Shown here: positions 1-9,075 of the stretch, in pieces
Layout of the letters: every line of letters starts with the position of its first letter
Position numbering within the stretch: the stretch's first letter is position 1
DNA from: Hoeflea sp. BRH_c9
GTDB taxonomy: Bacteria > Pseudomonadota > Alphaproteobacteria > Rhizobiales > Rhizobiaceae
NCBI GenBank assembly: GCA_000961635.1
Contig: LADQ01000060.1
Location: 1-53,861, forward strand
Direction of reading: 5' to 3'
DNA length: 53,861 nt
The notes under the pieces: generated by a model
Database searches by the model: none
What the model was told of the DNA's origin: nothing
What the model saw: only the letters and a program-made list of their open reading frames with translations
Program-made: the position numbers and the translations under genes

Positions 1-1
1 C

Positions 2-580
2 GGCGTGCCGCTGATCGCGGCCCTGCTCGGCGTGGTGTTCCTGCGCGAAGCGGTGGACCGGGTCACCTGGGCGGCGATCCTGGCGGTGATCGCCGGCATC
101 GGCGTGATGGTGTCCGATTCCTTCGCCGCCAATGTGTCGTTCATCGGCGACGGGCTGGCGCTGCTGATCGCAATCGTGTTCGCCGCCGCCACGGTGATCA
201 CGAGGCGCTATTCCGGGGTGCGGATGACCCCTGCCGTCTGCCTTGGCGTCATCATCGGCACAGTGGTCGGCGTGAGCCTGTCATCCGGGCTGATCGTCAG
301 CGCGGCTGATTTTGGCCTGTTGTTTCTGTTTGGCGCCTTCAATCTGGGTCTCGGCATGGCGATGTTCGCCACTGGCGCACGGCTGATTCCGTCGGCCTTA
401 GCGGCGCTGATCTCGACCATGGAGCCGGTGTTCGGGCCAATCTGGGTCTGGCTGATCCACGCCGAGGTGCCGGCGCCCAGGACGCTGATGGGCGGCGGCA
501 TTGTCTTCCTGGCGCTGATCGGCCACCTGCTGTGGCAATGGCGCCTGAACCGCCGTGCGGCGCTGCCGATCCCGGCCTGA
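2..580 (+). CDS. EamA/DMT-family transporter, C-terminal part
   Basis: The 3' end of a gene that begins before the window; the reading frame is open from base 2, so the true N-terminus is not visible. The 190 or so residues seen form about five hydrophobic helices and end with the conserved second EamA repeat (residues around ALISTMEPVFGPIWVWL, followed by a GGGIVFLALIGHLLW helix). This family is made of ten-helix inner-membrane exporters of metabolites or drugs; the substrate cannot be told from sequence. It faces lepA tail to tail, 38 bases apart, so it is transcribed separately. Family assignment is firm, function is not. Confidence 0.8.
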   Translation, partial: GVPLIAALLGVVFLREAVDRVTWAAILAVIAGIGVMVSDSFAANVSFIGDGLALLIAIVFAAATVITRRYSGVRMTPAVCLGVIIGTVVGVSLSSGLIVSAADFGLLFLFGAFNLGLGMAMFATGARLIPSALAALISTMEPVFGPIWVWLIHAEVPAPRTLMGGGIVFLALIGHLLWQWRLNRRAALPIPA

Positions 581-618
581 TCAGACCCGGTGCAAAACCC
601 GGACTTCCGGCAGAGCGC

Positions 619-2427
619 CTAATCGCCGATCTTCAGCGCTTCGATGAAGGCTTCCTGCGGGATGTCGACCTTGCCGAACTGGCGCATCCGCTTCTTGCCG
701 GCCTTCTGCTTGTCCAGGAGCTTGCGCTTGCGCGTGGCGTCGCCGCCATAGCACTTGGCGGTGACGTCCTTGCGCATCGCCGAGATTGTCTCGCGGGCCA
801 CCACCTTGCCGCCGATGGCGGCCTGGATCGGGATCTTGAACATGTGCCGGGGAATCAGTTCCTTCAATTTCTCGCACATGGCGCGGCCGCGCTTTTCCGC
901 CGCCGAGCGGTGCACCAGCATCGACAGCGCGTCCACCGGCTCGTCATTGACCAGGATCGACATCCTGACCAGGTCGCCCTCCTGGTAGCCGGTGATCTGG
1001 TAATCGAAGCTGGCGTAGCCCTTGGAGATCGATTTCAGCCGGTCATAGAAATCGAACACCACCTCGTTCAATGGCAGCGCATAGGTGACCATCGCCCGCT
1101 TGCCGACATAGCTGAGGTCGGTCTGAACGCCGCGCCGGTCCTGGCAGAGTTTGAGGATGGCGCCGAGATACTCGTCCGGGGTCAGGATGGTCGCCTTGAT
1201 CCACGGCTCCTCGATGTCCTTGATCCGCACAACGTCCGGCATGTCGGCCGGGTTGTGCAGTTCGATGAGATCGCCGTTGGTCATGTTCATCCGGTAGACC
1301 ACCGACGGGGCGGTGGCGATCAGATCGAGATTGAACTCGCGCTCCAGCCGTTCCTGGATGATTTCCAGGTGCAGCAATCCAAGAAATCCGCAGCGGAAGC
1401 CGAAACCGAGCGCCGCTGAGGTTTCCATCTCAAAGGAAAAGGATGCGTCATTGAGCCGGAGCTTGCCCATGGCGGCGCGCAGTTCCTCGAAATCCGCCGC
1501 ATCGACGGGAAAAAGGCCGCAGAACACCACCGGTTGCGCCGGTTTGAATCCCGGCAGCGCCGTGGCTGTCGGCCGCCGGTCTTCGGTGATCGTGTCGCCA
1601 ACTCTCGTGTCGGCCACTTCCTTGATCGAGGCGGTGATGAAACCGATCTCGCCCGGTCCAAGCGACTCCACCGCCAAAAGCTTGGGGGTGATGACGCCGA
1701 CCCGCTCGACCGTGTAGCGGGCGTCTGTTCCCATCAGCCGGATCTGCTGGCCCTTTTTCATTTCGCCGTCGATGATGCGGACCAGAACGATGACGCCGAG
1801 ATAGGTGTCGTACCAGCTGTCGACCAGCATTGCCTTGAGCGGATCCTTGACGGTCCCGCCCTTGGGCGCGGGCAGTCTCTTGACGATGGCTTCCAGCACA
1901 TCGGGAATACCGAGCCCGGTCTTGGCCGAGATCATCACCGCGTCCGACGCGTCGAGCCCGATCACTTCCTCGATCTGCTCCTTGATCCGGTCGGGCTCGG
2001 CCGCCGGCAGGTCGATCTTGTTGAGCACCGGCACGATCTCATGGTCGGCGTCGAGCGCCGCGTAGACATTGGCCAGCGTCTGCGCCTCGACGCCTTGGGA
2101 AGCATCCACCACAAGCAGCGAGCCTTCGCAGGCTCTCAGCGAGCGCGACACCTCATAGGCGAAGTCGACATGGCCCGGCGTGTCGATCAGGTTGAGCACA
2201 TAGACCTCGCCGTCCTTGGCGGTATAGTGCAGCCGCACGGTCTGGGCCTTGATGGTGATGCCGCGCTCTTTCTCGATATCCATGGAGTCGAGCACCTGCT
2301 GGCTCATCTCCCGCTCGGCCAGTCCTCCGCAGGTCTGGATCAGCCGGTCGGCCAGCGTCGACTTGCCATGGTCGATATGGGCGACGATGGAAAAATTGCG
2401 AATATGGGAGAGCGGCGTGTTTGTCAT
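619..2427 (-). CDS. lepA: Elongation factor 4 (LepA), ribosomal back-translocase GTPase
   Basis: LepA binds ribosomes and promotes back-translocation or relieves stalled initiation and elongation, hydrolysing GTP. The 602-residue product has the family's normal length. GTPase motifs are intact near the N-terminus: AHIDHGKST (P-loop), a DTPGH motif and NKID, with the RERGITIK-type switch I region written as [10 protein letters not shown]. The C-terminal LepA-specific domain shows [20 protein letters not shown] followed by a lysine-rich tail ([19 protein letters not shown]), the family hallmark. The ATG at 2427 gives the usual start ([21 protein letters not shown]). It is a core gene that marks the left border of the glycan island; nothing odd is visible. 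Confidence 0.98.
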   Translation of the reverse strand: MTNTPLSHIRNFSIVAHIDHGKSTLADRLIQTCGGLAEREMSQQVLDSMDIEKERGITIKAQTVRLHYTAKDGEVYVLNLIDTPGHVDFAYEVSRSLRACEGSLLVVDASQGVEAQTLANVYAALDADHEIVPVLNKIDLPAAEPDRIKEQIEEVIGLDASDAVMISAKTGLGIPDVLEAIVKRLPAPKGGTVKDPLKAMLVDSWYDTYLGVIVLVRIIDGEMKKGQQIRLMGTDARYTVERVGVITPKLLAVESLGPGEIGFITASIKEVADTRVGDTITEDRRPTATALPGFKPAQPVVFCGLFPVDAADFEELRAAMGKLRLNDASFSFEMETSAALGFGFRCGFLGLLHLEIIQERLEREFNLDLIATAPSVVYRMNMTNGDLIELHNPADMPDVVRIKDIEEPWIKATILTPDEYLGAILKLCQDRRGVQTDLSYVGKRAMVTYALPLNEVVFDFYDRLKSISKGYASFDYQITGYQEGDLVRMSILVNDEPVDALSMLVHRSAAEKRGRAMCEKLKELIPRHMFKIPIQAAIGGKVVARETISAMRKDVTAKCYGGDATRKRKLLDKQKAGKKRMRQFGKVDIPQEAFIEALKIGD

Positions 2428-2789
2428 AGACCGCGCTTTAGCAGGACCGCTGAAAAAGGCAATCGCGGAAATAGATCCGAATGCACGACGAGAACTCTGG
2501 TGGTTGCACAGGTGATGGGATCATCAGCAAATTGCACGTCGCCGTATGGACATATTGTTAATCCACAGTCCACAAGCGCTTGAGGTGACCATGCAAGGTG
2601 GCTATAAGCGCCGAGTCGTGAAAAAGATGGTCTTATCCAAACCATTCAAGTGTTCTAACGGGCTCGAATAATCCGAGAAACATGACCGCAATTAGCAAAT
2701 CGAGAGTGAACTTCCTTTAACTGTAGACTATACTCAGTCCATTGCTGGGATTATGTTTTGGGAATTCATGTTTTCGGGAATAAATATAT
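2428..2789. other. Intergenic region between divergent lepA and the O-antigen ligase-like gene
   Basis: About 360 bases without a convincing gene. The right half is visibly more AT-rich than the flanking core DNA. A possible -10 element TATACT lies at 2729-2734, but no good -35 partner is seen at the expected distance, so a promoter for the ligase-like gene is only suspected. No terminator, repeat or RNA gene was recognised. Confidence 0.4.
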
Positions 2790-4058
2790 ATGATGAAAAT
2801 GATTGTGGATTTTTGGATAAGGCCGAGTTTTAGCAATTATGATTGGGTAAATATTGTCTTCTATTGCACAATCCTCTGTTTGGGGGCTTTTCTGGGAAGT
2901 TTTGTATCTGTATTTGTTATCTCAGGAGCCGTTTATGGGTCGTTGCATCTTGTTACAGGCCGCTTGAATTGGGCGTTACCGGCCCCGGTCAAGCTTGTTT
3001 ACTTGTCGTTCTGTGGGTTTTTCGTTGCGGATTTGATCGCTGCGGCGTTCCATCCCTCCTGGATAGCATTCGGAGAAGTGGTGGAGAATTTGCCGTTTCT
3101 GGGTTTTGCGGCGATCTATTCCATCACCTTTGTTGATCGCGAGAGATTGCTAAGCGCGGTGGAAATCACAGCGGCGGCGGCCTCGTTTGTGGCGGCGGCA
3201 GTGACGCCGTTTGTTGGACTCTTGGTTGTAGCGGACGAAAATCTTCAGTACTACCGGCCTGAGCTTGCGGCCGGGAACCCCAACGTACTGGCGCTGCTTG
3301 GCGGGATTCTGTTGGTGCTGAACATTGGCGCGGTGGTTCGACGGTGGAACTCCGGATACTGGATTCATCTGGCTGCGGCTGCATGTGCTTTCTATCTGGT
3401 GAGCGCGACCGGCACGCGCGGATTGTGGCCGATCTTGTTTGCGGTCCCGTTGTTGGGGCTCTGCTTCCTCCCGATAAAGAAGCATATTTTATGGGGGCTG
3501 CCGATTGTCGCTCTTCTTCTGCTCGGCTTGTTCGCCTTGGTCGCGACCTATTCAGACTCTATCAAACATCGCATCGAAACCGCTGGGATCGACATCCACA
3601 GCATTTATTCCGGTGAGCTTACCAGTTCGATAGGTCAACGTGTCCAGATATACAAAGCCGGCTTGGAGTTGTTTGTTGAAAAACCGCTCTTGGGATACGG
3701 TCCTGGAAACGAACGGCAGGAAATTGGAAGGAAGACCTTTGATGCGGGCGGAGTGGCCGTTTCTTTCAGTCATAGTCACAATGCTTTTCTAAATGCGGCG
3801 CTCCGCGCCGGAATAGTGGGCGTTGTGGCACTTGCCGGGGTTCTGGTTGTGCCCTTGGTCATCGGTCTGCGGGCCAAGAAGGATGATGTCGGGCGAGCGG
3901 GATTTTTCACCCTCTGCGGAATTTTGCTTGTCTATTCGTGTTCTGGGATCGTGGGGCTTTTGCTTGGCAACGACATACATGACGCGGTCTACATTGCGGC
4001 AGTTTGTTACGCGCTCTATCTGGTGTTCGGACGTGCGGAAGCGGCAATACCCGGATAA
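2790..4058 (+). CDS. O-antigen ligase-like (Wzy_C) membrane protein
   Basis: A 422-residue protein with about ten to twelve hydrophobic segments. Around residues 275-345 it carries the Wzy_C-type signature of O-antigen ligases and polymerases: a periplasmic loop with IGQRVQIYKAGLELF, then KPLLGYGPGNE and the HSHNAFLNAALRAGIVG motif. The family joins undecaprenyl-linked glycan to lipid A core or polymerises repeat units on the periplasmic face. Three in-frame ATGs (2790, 2793, 2799) make the exact start uncertain; 2790 is used here. It stands alone and is less GC-rich than its neighbours, fitting acquired DNA. Whether it acts as ligase (WaaL) or polymerase (Wzy) cannot be told; the separate polymerase-like gene at 7412-8989 favours ligase. 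Confidence 0.8.
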   Translation: MMKMIVDFWIRPSFSNYDWVNIVFYCTILCLGAFLGSFVSVFVISGAVYGSLHLVTGRLNWALPAPVKLVYLSFCGFFVADLIAAAFHPSWIAFGEVVENLPFLGFAAIYSITFVDRERLLSAVEITAAAASFVAAAVTPFVGLLVVADENLQYYRPELAAGNPNVLALLGGILLVLNIGAVVRRWNSGYWIHLAAAACAFYLVSATGTRGLWPILFAVPLLGLCFLPIKKHILWGLPIVALLLLGLFALVATYSDSIKHRIETAGIDIHSIYSGELTSSIGQRVQIYKAGLELFVEKPLLGYGPGNERQEIGRKTFDAGGVAVSFSHSHNAFLNAALRAGIVGVVALAGVLVVPLVIGLRAKKDDVGRAGFFTLCGILLVYSCSGIVGLLLGNDIHDAVYIAAVCYALYLVFGRAEAAIPG

Positions 4059-4264
4059 GTATGATGTGTCTTCCCGCGAATGGTCACGATTGCGTCAAAG
4101 CCAGACTGGTCGCAGTTAACCGTCTCAGGCTCTTTGTACTGAAGTGCACCCCGAATTTGGACCACCCGGCGGGACGATTTTCCGGGTTTTGAAATGCCGC
4201 AAGTAGTGCACTATGGCTTCAAAGAAGTTGTGCGGAGCAGCGTTTGTTGCTATGGACTCAATTT

Positions 4265-5077
4265 ATGAAAGCAACCACAATTCTAGCAACAATCGCAGGC
4301 TTGTCGATCCTTGCAGCAGGTGTGGTCGGGTCTCAGGCATGGCGGTATCGCTTGACTGCGATAGAGGCGCAAACAGAGCTCGCCAGCACGCTGGAAAAGC
4401 AATCCGAACTTGCGAGACAGATTGAAACCCTAAGCAGCAATAAATTGGCTTCCCAGGAGCAGATGCAACGAGCTTACCGCGCGAGCTGGCACCTGATCTT
4501 AGGGCGCGAGTTCGAGACCAATCTTGAATACGCCATCGCTGTCACCGACTACGTGCACCGCAATGTGCCTATTGGGATGGCCGATACGCCCGGCACGGTG
4601 GCAAACCGGCTAACGCGGGCGGTCTTGTTGATGGGCGAACAAGCCATTTGCGGTGATTTCAGCCTGTTCTCCAAGACGATCCTTGAGAACTCCGGCGTCC
4701 CGGCAAGAACCGTGCAATTGGCCACCGCTCAATACGTGAACGGCGAACAGCGCGGCGCCACCCACGTCACGGTCGAAGCTCTGATTAACAACAAGTGGAC
4801 CCTCTTCGACCCGACCTTCAATTCGATATTTTCGTGCGGGGATGAGACCCTGATCGGTGTGGAGGAAGCCAGGACCTGCGGCGCCAACCTTGTGGCGGTT
4901 CAGAGCCCTTCGACCCTGCCGGGGCGCTCCGTTGCCGAATACCCCGTTCCCTATCCGCAACTTCTGGAGTACTCGCTTGCGGCCGGGACTATGGTGGGAA
5001 CGACCTTCGTGGAGCAGGTCGGCTTGCCAAATATGACATGGCTGGCAGAAGCCCGTGCACGGTATAAAGTTCCGTAG
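4265..5077 (+). CDS. Membrane-anchored transglutaminase-like protein
   Basis: A 270-residue protein starting at ATG 4265. An N-terminal hydrophobic segment (residues 3-21, TTILATIAGLSILAAGVVG) looks like a signal anchor and is followed by a short helical, possibly coiled-coil stretch (residues 35-65). The remainder matches the transglutaminase-like (papain-fold) domain: a cysteine in EQAICGDFSLF, a histidine in GATHVTVEAL and an aspartate in WTLFDPTFN form the expected Cys-His-Asp triad. Such bacterial proteins are usually peptidases or peptide-modifying enzymes of the periplasm. It follows the O-antigen ligase-like gene on the same strand after about 200 bases. Substrate unknown. Alternative TTG codons lie upstream at 4244 and 4247, but the ATG sits directly before the membrane anchor. 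Confidence 0.75.
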   Translation: MKATTILATIAGLSILAAGVVGSQAWRYRLTAIEAQTELASTLEKQSELARQIETLSSNKLASQEQMQRAYRASWHLILGREFETNLEYAIAVTDYVHRNVPIGMADTPGTVANRLTRAVLLMGEQAICGDFSLFSKTILENSGVPARTVQLATAQYVNGEQRGATHVTVEALINNKWTLFDPTFNSIFSCGDETLIGVEEARTCGANLVAVQSPSTLPGRSVAEYPVPYPQLLEYSLAAGTMVGTTFVEQVGLPNMTWLAEARARYKVP

Positions 5078-5110
5078 CTTGCCTTTACGGGGCCGCTCAT
5101 CGCCGTTCCG

Positions 5111-7273
5111 TCATGCGGGTGGACTCGCTGTCAGCTTTGCAGCCTCCGCCACCTTGATGGTCACCCGGCTGATTTCCATGAGTTCGGCGAAAGGCACCGG
5201 CGGCTGGCCCGAACGGATGCCGTCAAGGAAAGCGCGCGCCGCTGCCTTCTGCCCCTTGTCCTGCCGCCACAGCCGCATGCTGGAGAAGCCCGGCCAGCCA
5301 AAGCCGGTGAGTTTGCGGAAATTATCGAGCACAAGGATGCGTCCGTCGGAAAAAGCTTCGATGCGCTCCTTGGCAAAAGCGCCGTTGCCATTGGCGAAAT
5401 AGTGGATCGTGCCGATGGACCCGTCTTCAAACCGCAAGGTGAAGGACAGCGTATCGGGCGGCACATCGTCGTTGCGGGGAAGGGCAGTGACGGTGAAGTC
5501 GACAATCGGATGGCCGACCAGGAACCGCAGCAGATCGACGAAATGACAGGCCTCCCCCACGATACGCCCACCGCCGGTCTGGGCGGACTGGATCCAGTGA
5601 GACGCGGGTACGGCGCCGGCATTCATCGTCGCGATGAAAGCCTTTGGCCCTCGCTGCGTGGCCAGAAGGCTTCGCATCTTCGCGGTCAGGGGTGAAAAGC
5701 GGCGGTTGAATCCGACGACCAGCACGGGGTTTTCACCACGCGCCAGGGCGGCATCCCGTGTTGCCTCGATCGAGTCAAGTTCGGCCCTGGAGAGAGCCAG
5801 CGGCTTTTCGACAAAGACATGCTTGCCCGCCGCCATCGCCTCGTTGACGAGGCCGGCATGGCTGTCGTGGCGCGTCGCCACCACAACGGCGTCCGTCTGG
5901 GCATCCATGGCGTCGGCAGGCTGGGTCGCCGCGCGGGCAAAACCGAACTTGCGGCCGAAATGCGCCGATGTTCGCCCGCCGCTGCTGACGATGGTGCCAA
6001 AACGCGCACCGGCGGCCGCGAAGGCGGGAATCAGCATGCGCCCGGCATAATTTCCCGCGCCGATGAAACTGACGACAGGATCCGTGACGCCCTTGCGCCC
6101 CGGCTGCGCCTGCACGGTCTTTTCTGCCGGCCGCAGGGCCACGACGCGGGCAGCATCGTCGGGCTGCTCGGGGTATTCGAGCACGATGCCCAAACAGGCG
6201 GCCTTCTCCATCAGCAGGTCATAGGCCTTGTCGGCATCGTCGATGGAGAAGCGGTGGGAAATCAGCGGCGCGACGTCGAGGGCGCCGCTATCGAGCATGT
6301 CGAGGACGGCCTCGAAGTTGCGTTGCTCGGTCCAGCGGACAAAGCCTGCCGGATAGTCGTGCCCCTGCTCTTCGTAGGCGGGGTCATAGCGACCCGGCCC
6401 GTAGGAGCAGGATACCTGGAAGGTCAGTTCCTTTTCGTAGAAATCGGCGCGCGACAGCTCAAGGCCGATCACGCCGACAAGCACGATACGGCCTCTTTGC
6501 CGGCTCATGAGGGCGGCCTGGTGGATGGGTTCGTTGCTCGCGGTCGAGGCGGTAATGATCACGGCATCCATACCGCGGCCGCGCGAGAAGGTTTCGGCCG
6601 CGGCGACCGGATCTTCGCCCGCCGAGGTGCAAACGGTTTCCGCGCCGAACTCACGCGCCAGGGCCACGCGGGCCGGATCCGGGTCAATCCCCAGAACGCG
6701 GCAGCCCTGGGCGCGCAGGAGCTGAACGGCGATCAAGCCGATAAGGCCAAGGCCCGTGACCGCGACGCATTCGCCAAGCGTCGGATTTGCGAGGCGGATG
6801 CCTTGGAGCGCAATAGCGCCAAGCACCGTGAAGGATGCGGCCTCGTCGCTCACCGAATCGGGAATGCGCGCACAAAGCTTGGGGCCCACGGCAACGAAAT
6901 CGGCATGCGGACCGTTCGAGACGACCCTGTCGCCGGGCTTGAACTCGGCTACACCGCTGCCGATTTCGGTGATGACGCCGACATTGCAATAGCCAAGCGG
7001 CAAGGGCTGATCAAGCTTGCCGCGCACCGCGTCGAGCGTTGCCAGCACGCCATCCGTGCGCATCTTCTCAAGCACCTGCTTGACCCGGTCGGGCTGTTGC
7101 TTGGCCTTGGAGAGAAGGGAGCCGCGGCCGAACTCGACCAGCATCCGCTCCGTGCCCGCCGAAATCAGCGAACGCCGGGTTGCGATGAGCACCTTGCCGG
7201 GCATGACATCGGGTCTTGGAACCTCGGCCAGTTCGGTGGCGCCTGAGCTGAGGTTCTGGAGGATTTGTCGCAT
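5111..7273 (-). CDS. Two-domain oxidoreductase: alcohol-dehydrogenase-like plus Gfo/Idh/MocA (copy 2)
   Basis: A 720-residue fusion. The first half (about residues 1-370) is a medium-chain, zinc-dehydrogenase-like fold with a Rossmann motif GLGLIG near residue 175. The second half (about 400-720) is a Gfo/Idh/MocA oxidoreductase with IGAGNYAG near residue 405 and EKPLAL near 490. The usual catalytic-zinc cysteine motif is replaced by SLISAGTE, and the four-cysteine structural zinc lobe by a helical insert (about residues 45-90). ATG 7273 gives the family-like start MRQILQNLSSG; a TTG at 7294 is the alternative. It is last in the leftward operon and resembles the gene at 16113-18248 throughout. 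Such fusions occur in polysaccharide clusters; the reaction is not known and a sugar oxidation/reduction is inferred. Confidence 0.85.
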   Translation of the reverse strand: MRQILQNLSSGATELAEVPRPDVMPGKVLIATRRSLISAGTERMLVEFGRGSLLSKAKQQPDRVKQVLEKMRTDGVLATLDAVRGKLDQPLPLGYCNVGVITEIGSGVAEFKPGDRVVSNGPHADFVAVGPKLCARIPDSVSDEAASFTVLGAIALQGIRLANPTLGECVAVTGLGLIGLIAVQLLRAQGCRVLGIDPDPARVALAREFGAETVCTSAGEDPVAAAETFSRGRGMDAVIITASTASNEPIHQAALMSRQRGRIVLVGVIGLELSRADFYEKELTFQVSCSYGPGRYDPAYEEQGHDYPAGFVRWTEQRNFEAVLDMLDSGALDVAPLISHRFSIDDADKAYDLLMEKAACLGIVLEYPEQPDDAARVVALRPAEKTVQAQPGRKGVTDPVVSFIGAGNYAGRMLIPAFAAAGARFGTIVSSGGRTSAHFGRKFGFARAATQPADAMDAQTDAVVVATRHDSHAGLVNEAMAAGKHVFVEKPLALSRAELDSIEATRDAALARGENPVLVVGFNRRFSPLTAKMRSLLATQRGPKAFIATMNAGAVPASHWIQSAQTGGGRIVGEACHFVDLLRFLVGHPIVDFTVTALPRNDDVPPDTLSFTLRFEDGSIGTIHYFANGNGAFAKERIEAFSDGRILVLDNFRKLTGFGWPGFSSMRLWRQDKGQKAAARAFLDGIRSGQPPVPFAELMEISRVTIKVAEAAKLTASPPA

Positions 7274-7411
7274 AATGGTATCCGTCGTAGACAAGGAATG
7301 TTGAAAATTGCATGCGGGGCCGGCCCCACATCAGCGGTCATTCAGATTTTTTCAAAGAGGCCCGCTCCCGCGCCGCGAGGAACCCCGCGTCAGCCAAACA
7401 GGATCCGGCAT

Positions 7412-8989
7412 TCAGTCGCCCACCGCAATTGCTTCCTTGCCCGTCCTTCTTAGCCGATCCGTCACGCCTCCGGCGATCAGAAGCACCAGGAGGGGCACAA
7501 GACCCCAGGCAAACCCATAGCTGACGATTATGGTGTTGCGCAGGGCATCCAGAGCCAGGTGCATGGTGCCGACGACAACAACGGAGCCGAACGCGGCCCG
7601 CAAGGCAATGGAACCCCGCGCCTTCAGGACCAAGGCCCAGATCAGCCCCACGGCCAGGCCGATCACCGCTGACATCATGTAGGATATAGCCAGACCGCCC
7701 TGGCTGTAGAGCACGAAATTGTACGGAGCGGCGACGACGCCCGGCATTTCGGGATACATCTGGCTCCAGACGACGTGATTGTCGTCCGGCATCGCGCCGA
7801 ACCCCAGGATATCCTGCCCGAGGTCGAGCCGATAGAACGGGTGGCGTTCGGGGAAGGTCGCGATGTAGTAGACGGCGGGAACCGAATTCCGCATCGTCAG
7901 GCCGACGGTCGTTGCGAGAAAGAGATTGTTCTTGGCGGGATTTTGCGCAACCAACTCCTTCACCCTGGCTGCCAATATCTCCCTCTCGGAAATTGACGGT
8001 TTATCGGTTGACTGCGCGGCGCCGCTTCTCGCTTCGGCCTCATGCGTGGCGCCGCTTCTCGCTTTGGCCTCATGCGCGGGATCCGTCAGTTTTTCCCTTT
8101 CGGAACGCGACGCGGCCTCTCTGGCTTCGAGCTGGTCGCGCCATTTTTTGACAAAGTCAAGTTGTTGCGCCGTGTTGCTGGCATTGCCTATGGTGCTCTG
8201 ATGGCCCATCAGCGTCGGCACGACCGAGGCCGCAAAAAAGCAAACCATTATGATCAGGAAAGAGGCGCCGGCCAAGCCGATCAGGCGCGCCACGCGCTTG
8301 GAATCGAACAAATAGCTGTAGATGATTAAGGCGAAGGCTATCATCAATATTGCGGTGAGAGTGGCTTTCTTCTGAAAGATCAGAATGCCGACGAACAGGC
8401 AGGCAACGGCGCAGCCTATGCCGACAATGCGGGCGATGCCCCCGTGCTTGATGCCGACAAGCAGCGCCACGATCGCCACCACCGGAATGAACTGATAGAG
8501 ATTGGTGAACTCAAAGAAGGACAGTTTGGCGAAAAGGCTCCACCGAGCTTCCACGAGATCGGCATAATTTGCCCAGGTCCACAGCGAGTGCAATCCATCG
8601 GCTCGAACAAGACTGTAGGCTCCGAAATAGGCCAGCACTGCGAAGAGCAACACGGTGGACCAAAATGGCGGATCGTAGTCACGTTTCACCGGGAAGGTCT
8701 GGTCAAATCTCCTGCTGACCGCCTGAAAAGCGGCAAAGAAAGCGGCGAACATGATGGCGGGTGAGCCTATCGCGACAAGCCAGAACATCAGCATCTGCTC
8801 GTCATCGAGGTTCACGGGGAGCGTAATGCCGGAATGGTAGATGAAGACGCTGTAAAAGGGCTCCAACCGCGTAAACAGGACAATCGACCCAAAAATATCA
8901 ATAAGGAGATATATCAATAGGAAAACAAACATCGGCAAGCCCTTGACCAAGGACTCGCTCATTCGATTTGTCATGTTTTCAAAAGCCAT
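7412..8989 (-). CDS. Polytopic membrane protein, putative oligosaccharide repeat-unit polymerase (Wzy-like)
   Basis: A 525-residue protein with about ten to twelve hydrophobic helices, the first at residues 14-35 and the last near 490-510. A long charged soluble loop (about residues 275-345, rich in E, R, K and A) interrupts the helices and contains a ten-residue direct repeat (HEAKARSGAT / HEAEARSGAA). A second hydrophilic loop with FPERHPFYRLDLGQDILGFG lies before the last helices. Size, topology and position between a glycosyltransferase and an oxidoreductase, in an operon with a flippase, fit a Wzy polymerase; no diagnostic motif was recognised, as is usual for this divergent family. ATG 8989 is the first start; ATG 8974 is possible. 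A polysaccharide exporter or acyltransferase cannot be excluded. Confidence 0.6.
   Translation of the reverse strand: MAFENMTNRMSESLVKGLPMFVFLLIYLLIDIFGSIVLFTRLEPFYSVFIYHSGITLPVNLDDEQMLMFWLVAIGSPAIMFAAFFAAFQAVSRRFDQTFPVKRDYDPPFWSTVLLFAVLAYFGAYSLVRADGLHSLWTWANYADLVEARWSLFAKLSFFEFTNLYQFIPVVAIVALLVGIKHGGIARIVGIGCAVACLFVGILIFQKKATLTAILMIAFALIIYSYLFDSKRVARLIGLAGASFLIIMVCFFAASVVPTLMGHQSTIGNASNTAQQLDFVKKWRDQLEAREAASRSEREKLTDPAHEAKARSGATHEAEARSGAAQSTDKPSISEREILAARVKELVAQNPAKNNLFLATTVGLTMRNSVPAVYYIATFPERHPFYRLDLGQDILGFGAMPDDNHVVWSQMYPEMPGVVAAPYNFVLYSQGGLAISYMMSAVIGLAVGLIWALVLKARGSIALRAAFGSVVVVGTMHLALDALRNTIIVSYGFAWGLVPLLVLLIAGGVTDRLRRTGKEAIAVGD
8013..8080. repeat. 30-bp in-frame tandem repeat inside the polymerase-like gene
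   Basis: Bases 8013-8042 and 8043-8072 are near-identical 30-mers (two differences seen: c/t in tgcgYggc and c/t in gcttYggcct), followed by the first 8 bases of a third unit. Read on the minus strand they encode the ten-residue repeat HEAKARSGAT / HEAEARSGAA in a hydrophilic loop. The unit length is a multiple of three, so copy number could vary without breaking the frame. Confidence 0.9.
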
Positions 8990-9075
8990 TCTTGTCTCTT
9001 CGGCAGCTACAAATCGACCTTTTCGATCCTGTCCTAGTGATTCTTACCTGATTCCGCGACAGTTGCGTTACAATC

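Noticed and set aside
532-1419. Long open frames antisense to lepA (also 1534-2583).
   Set aside because: They are mirror frames of a GC-rich coding gene, low-complexity His/Asp/Arg-rich and without recognisable domains.
4128-4160. A stretch reading tgaagtgcaccccgaatttg before the transglutaminase-like gene resembles an IS3-type terminal repeat.
   Set aside because: No matching inverted partner, transposase fragment or target duplication was found nearby, so it is too weak to call.
5819-7246. A 475-codon open frame antisense to the second oxidoreductase.
   Set aside because: It lies wholly over a well-supported gene on the other strand and has the composition of an antisense shadow.
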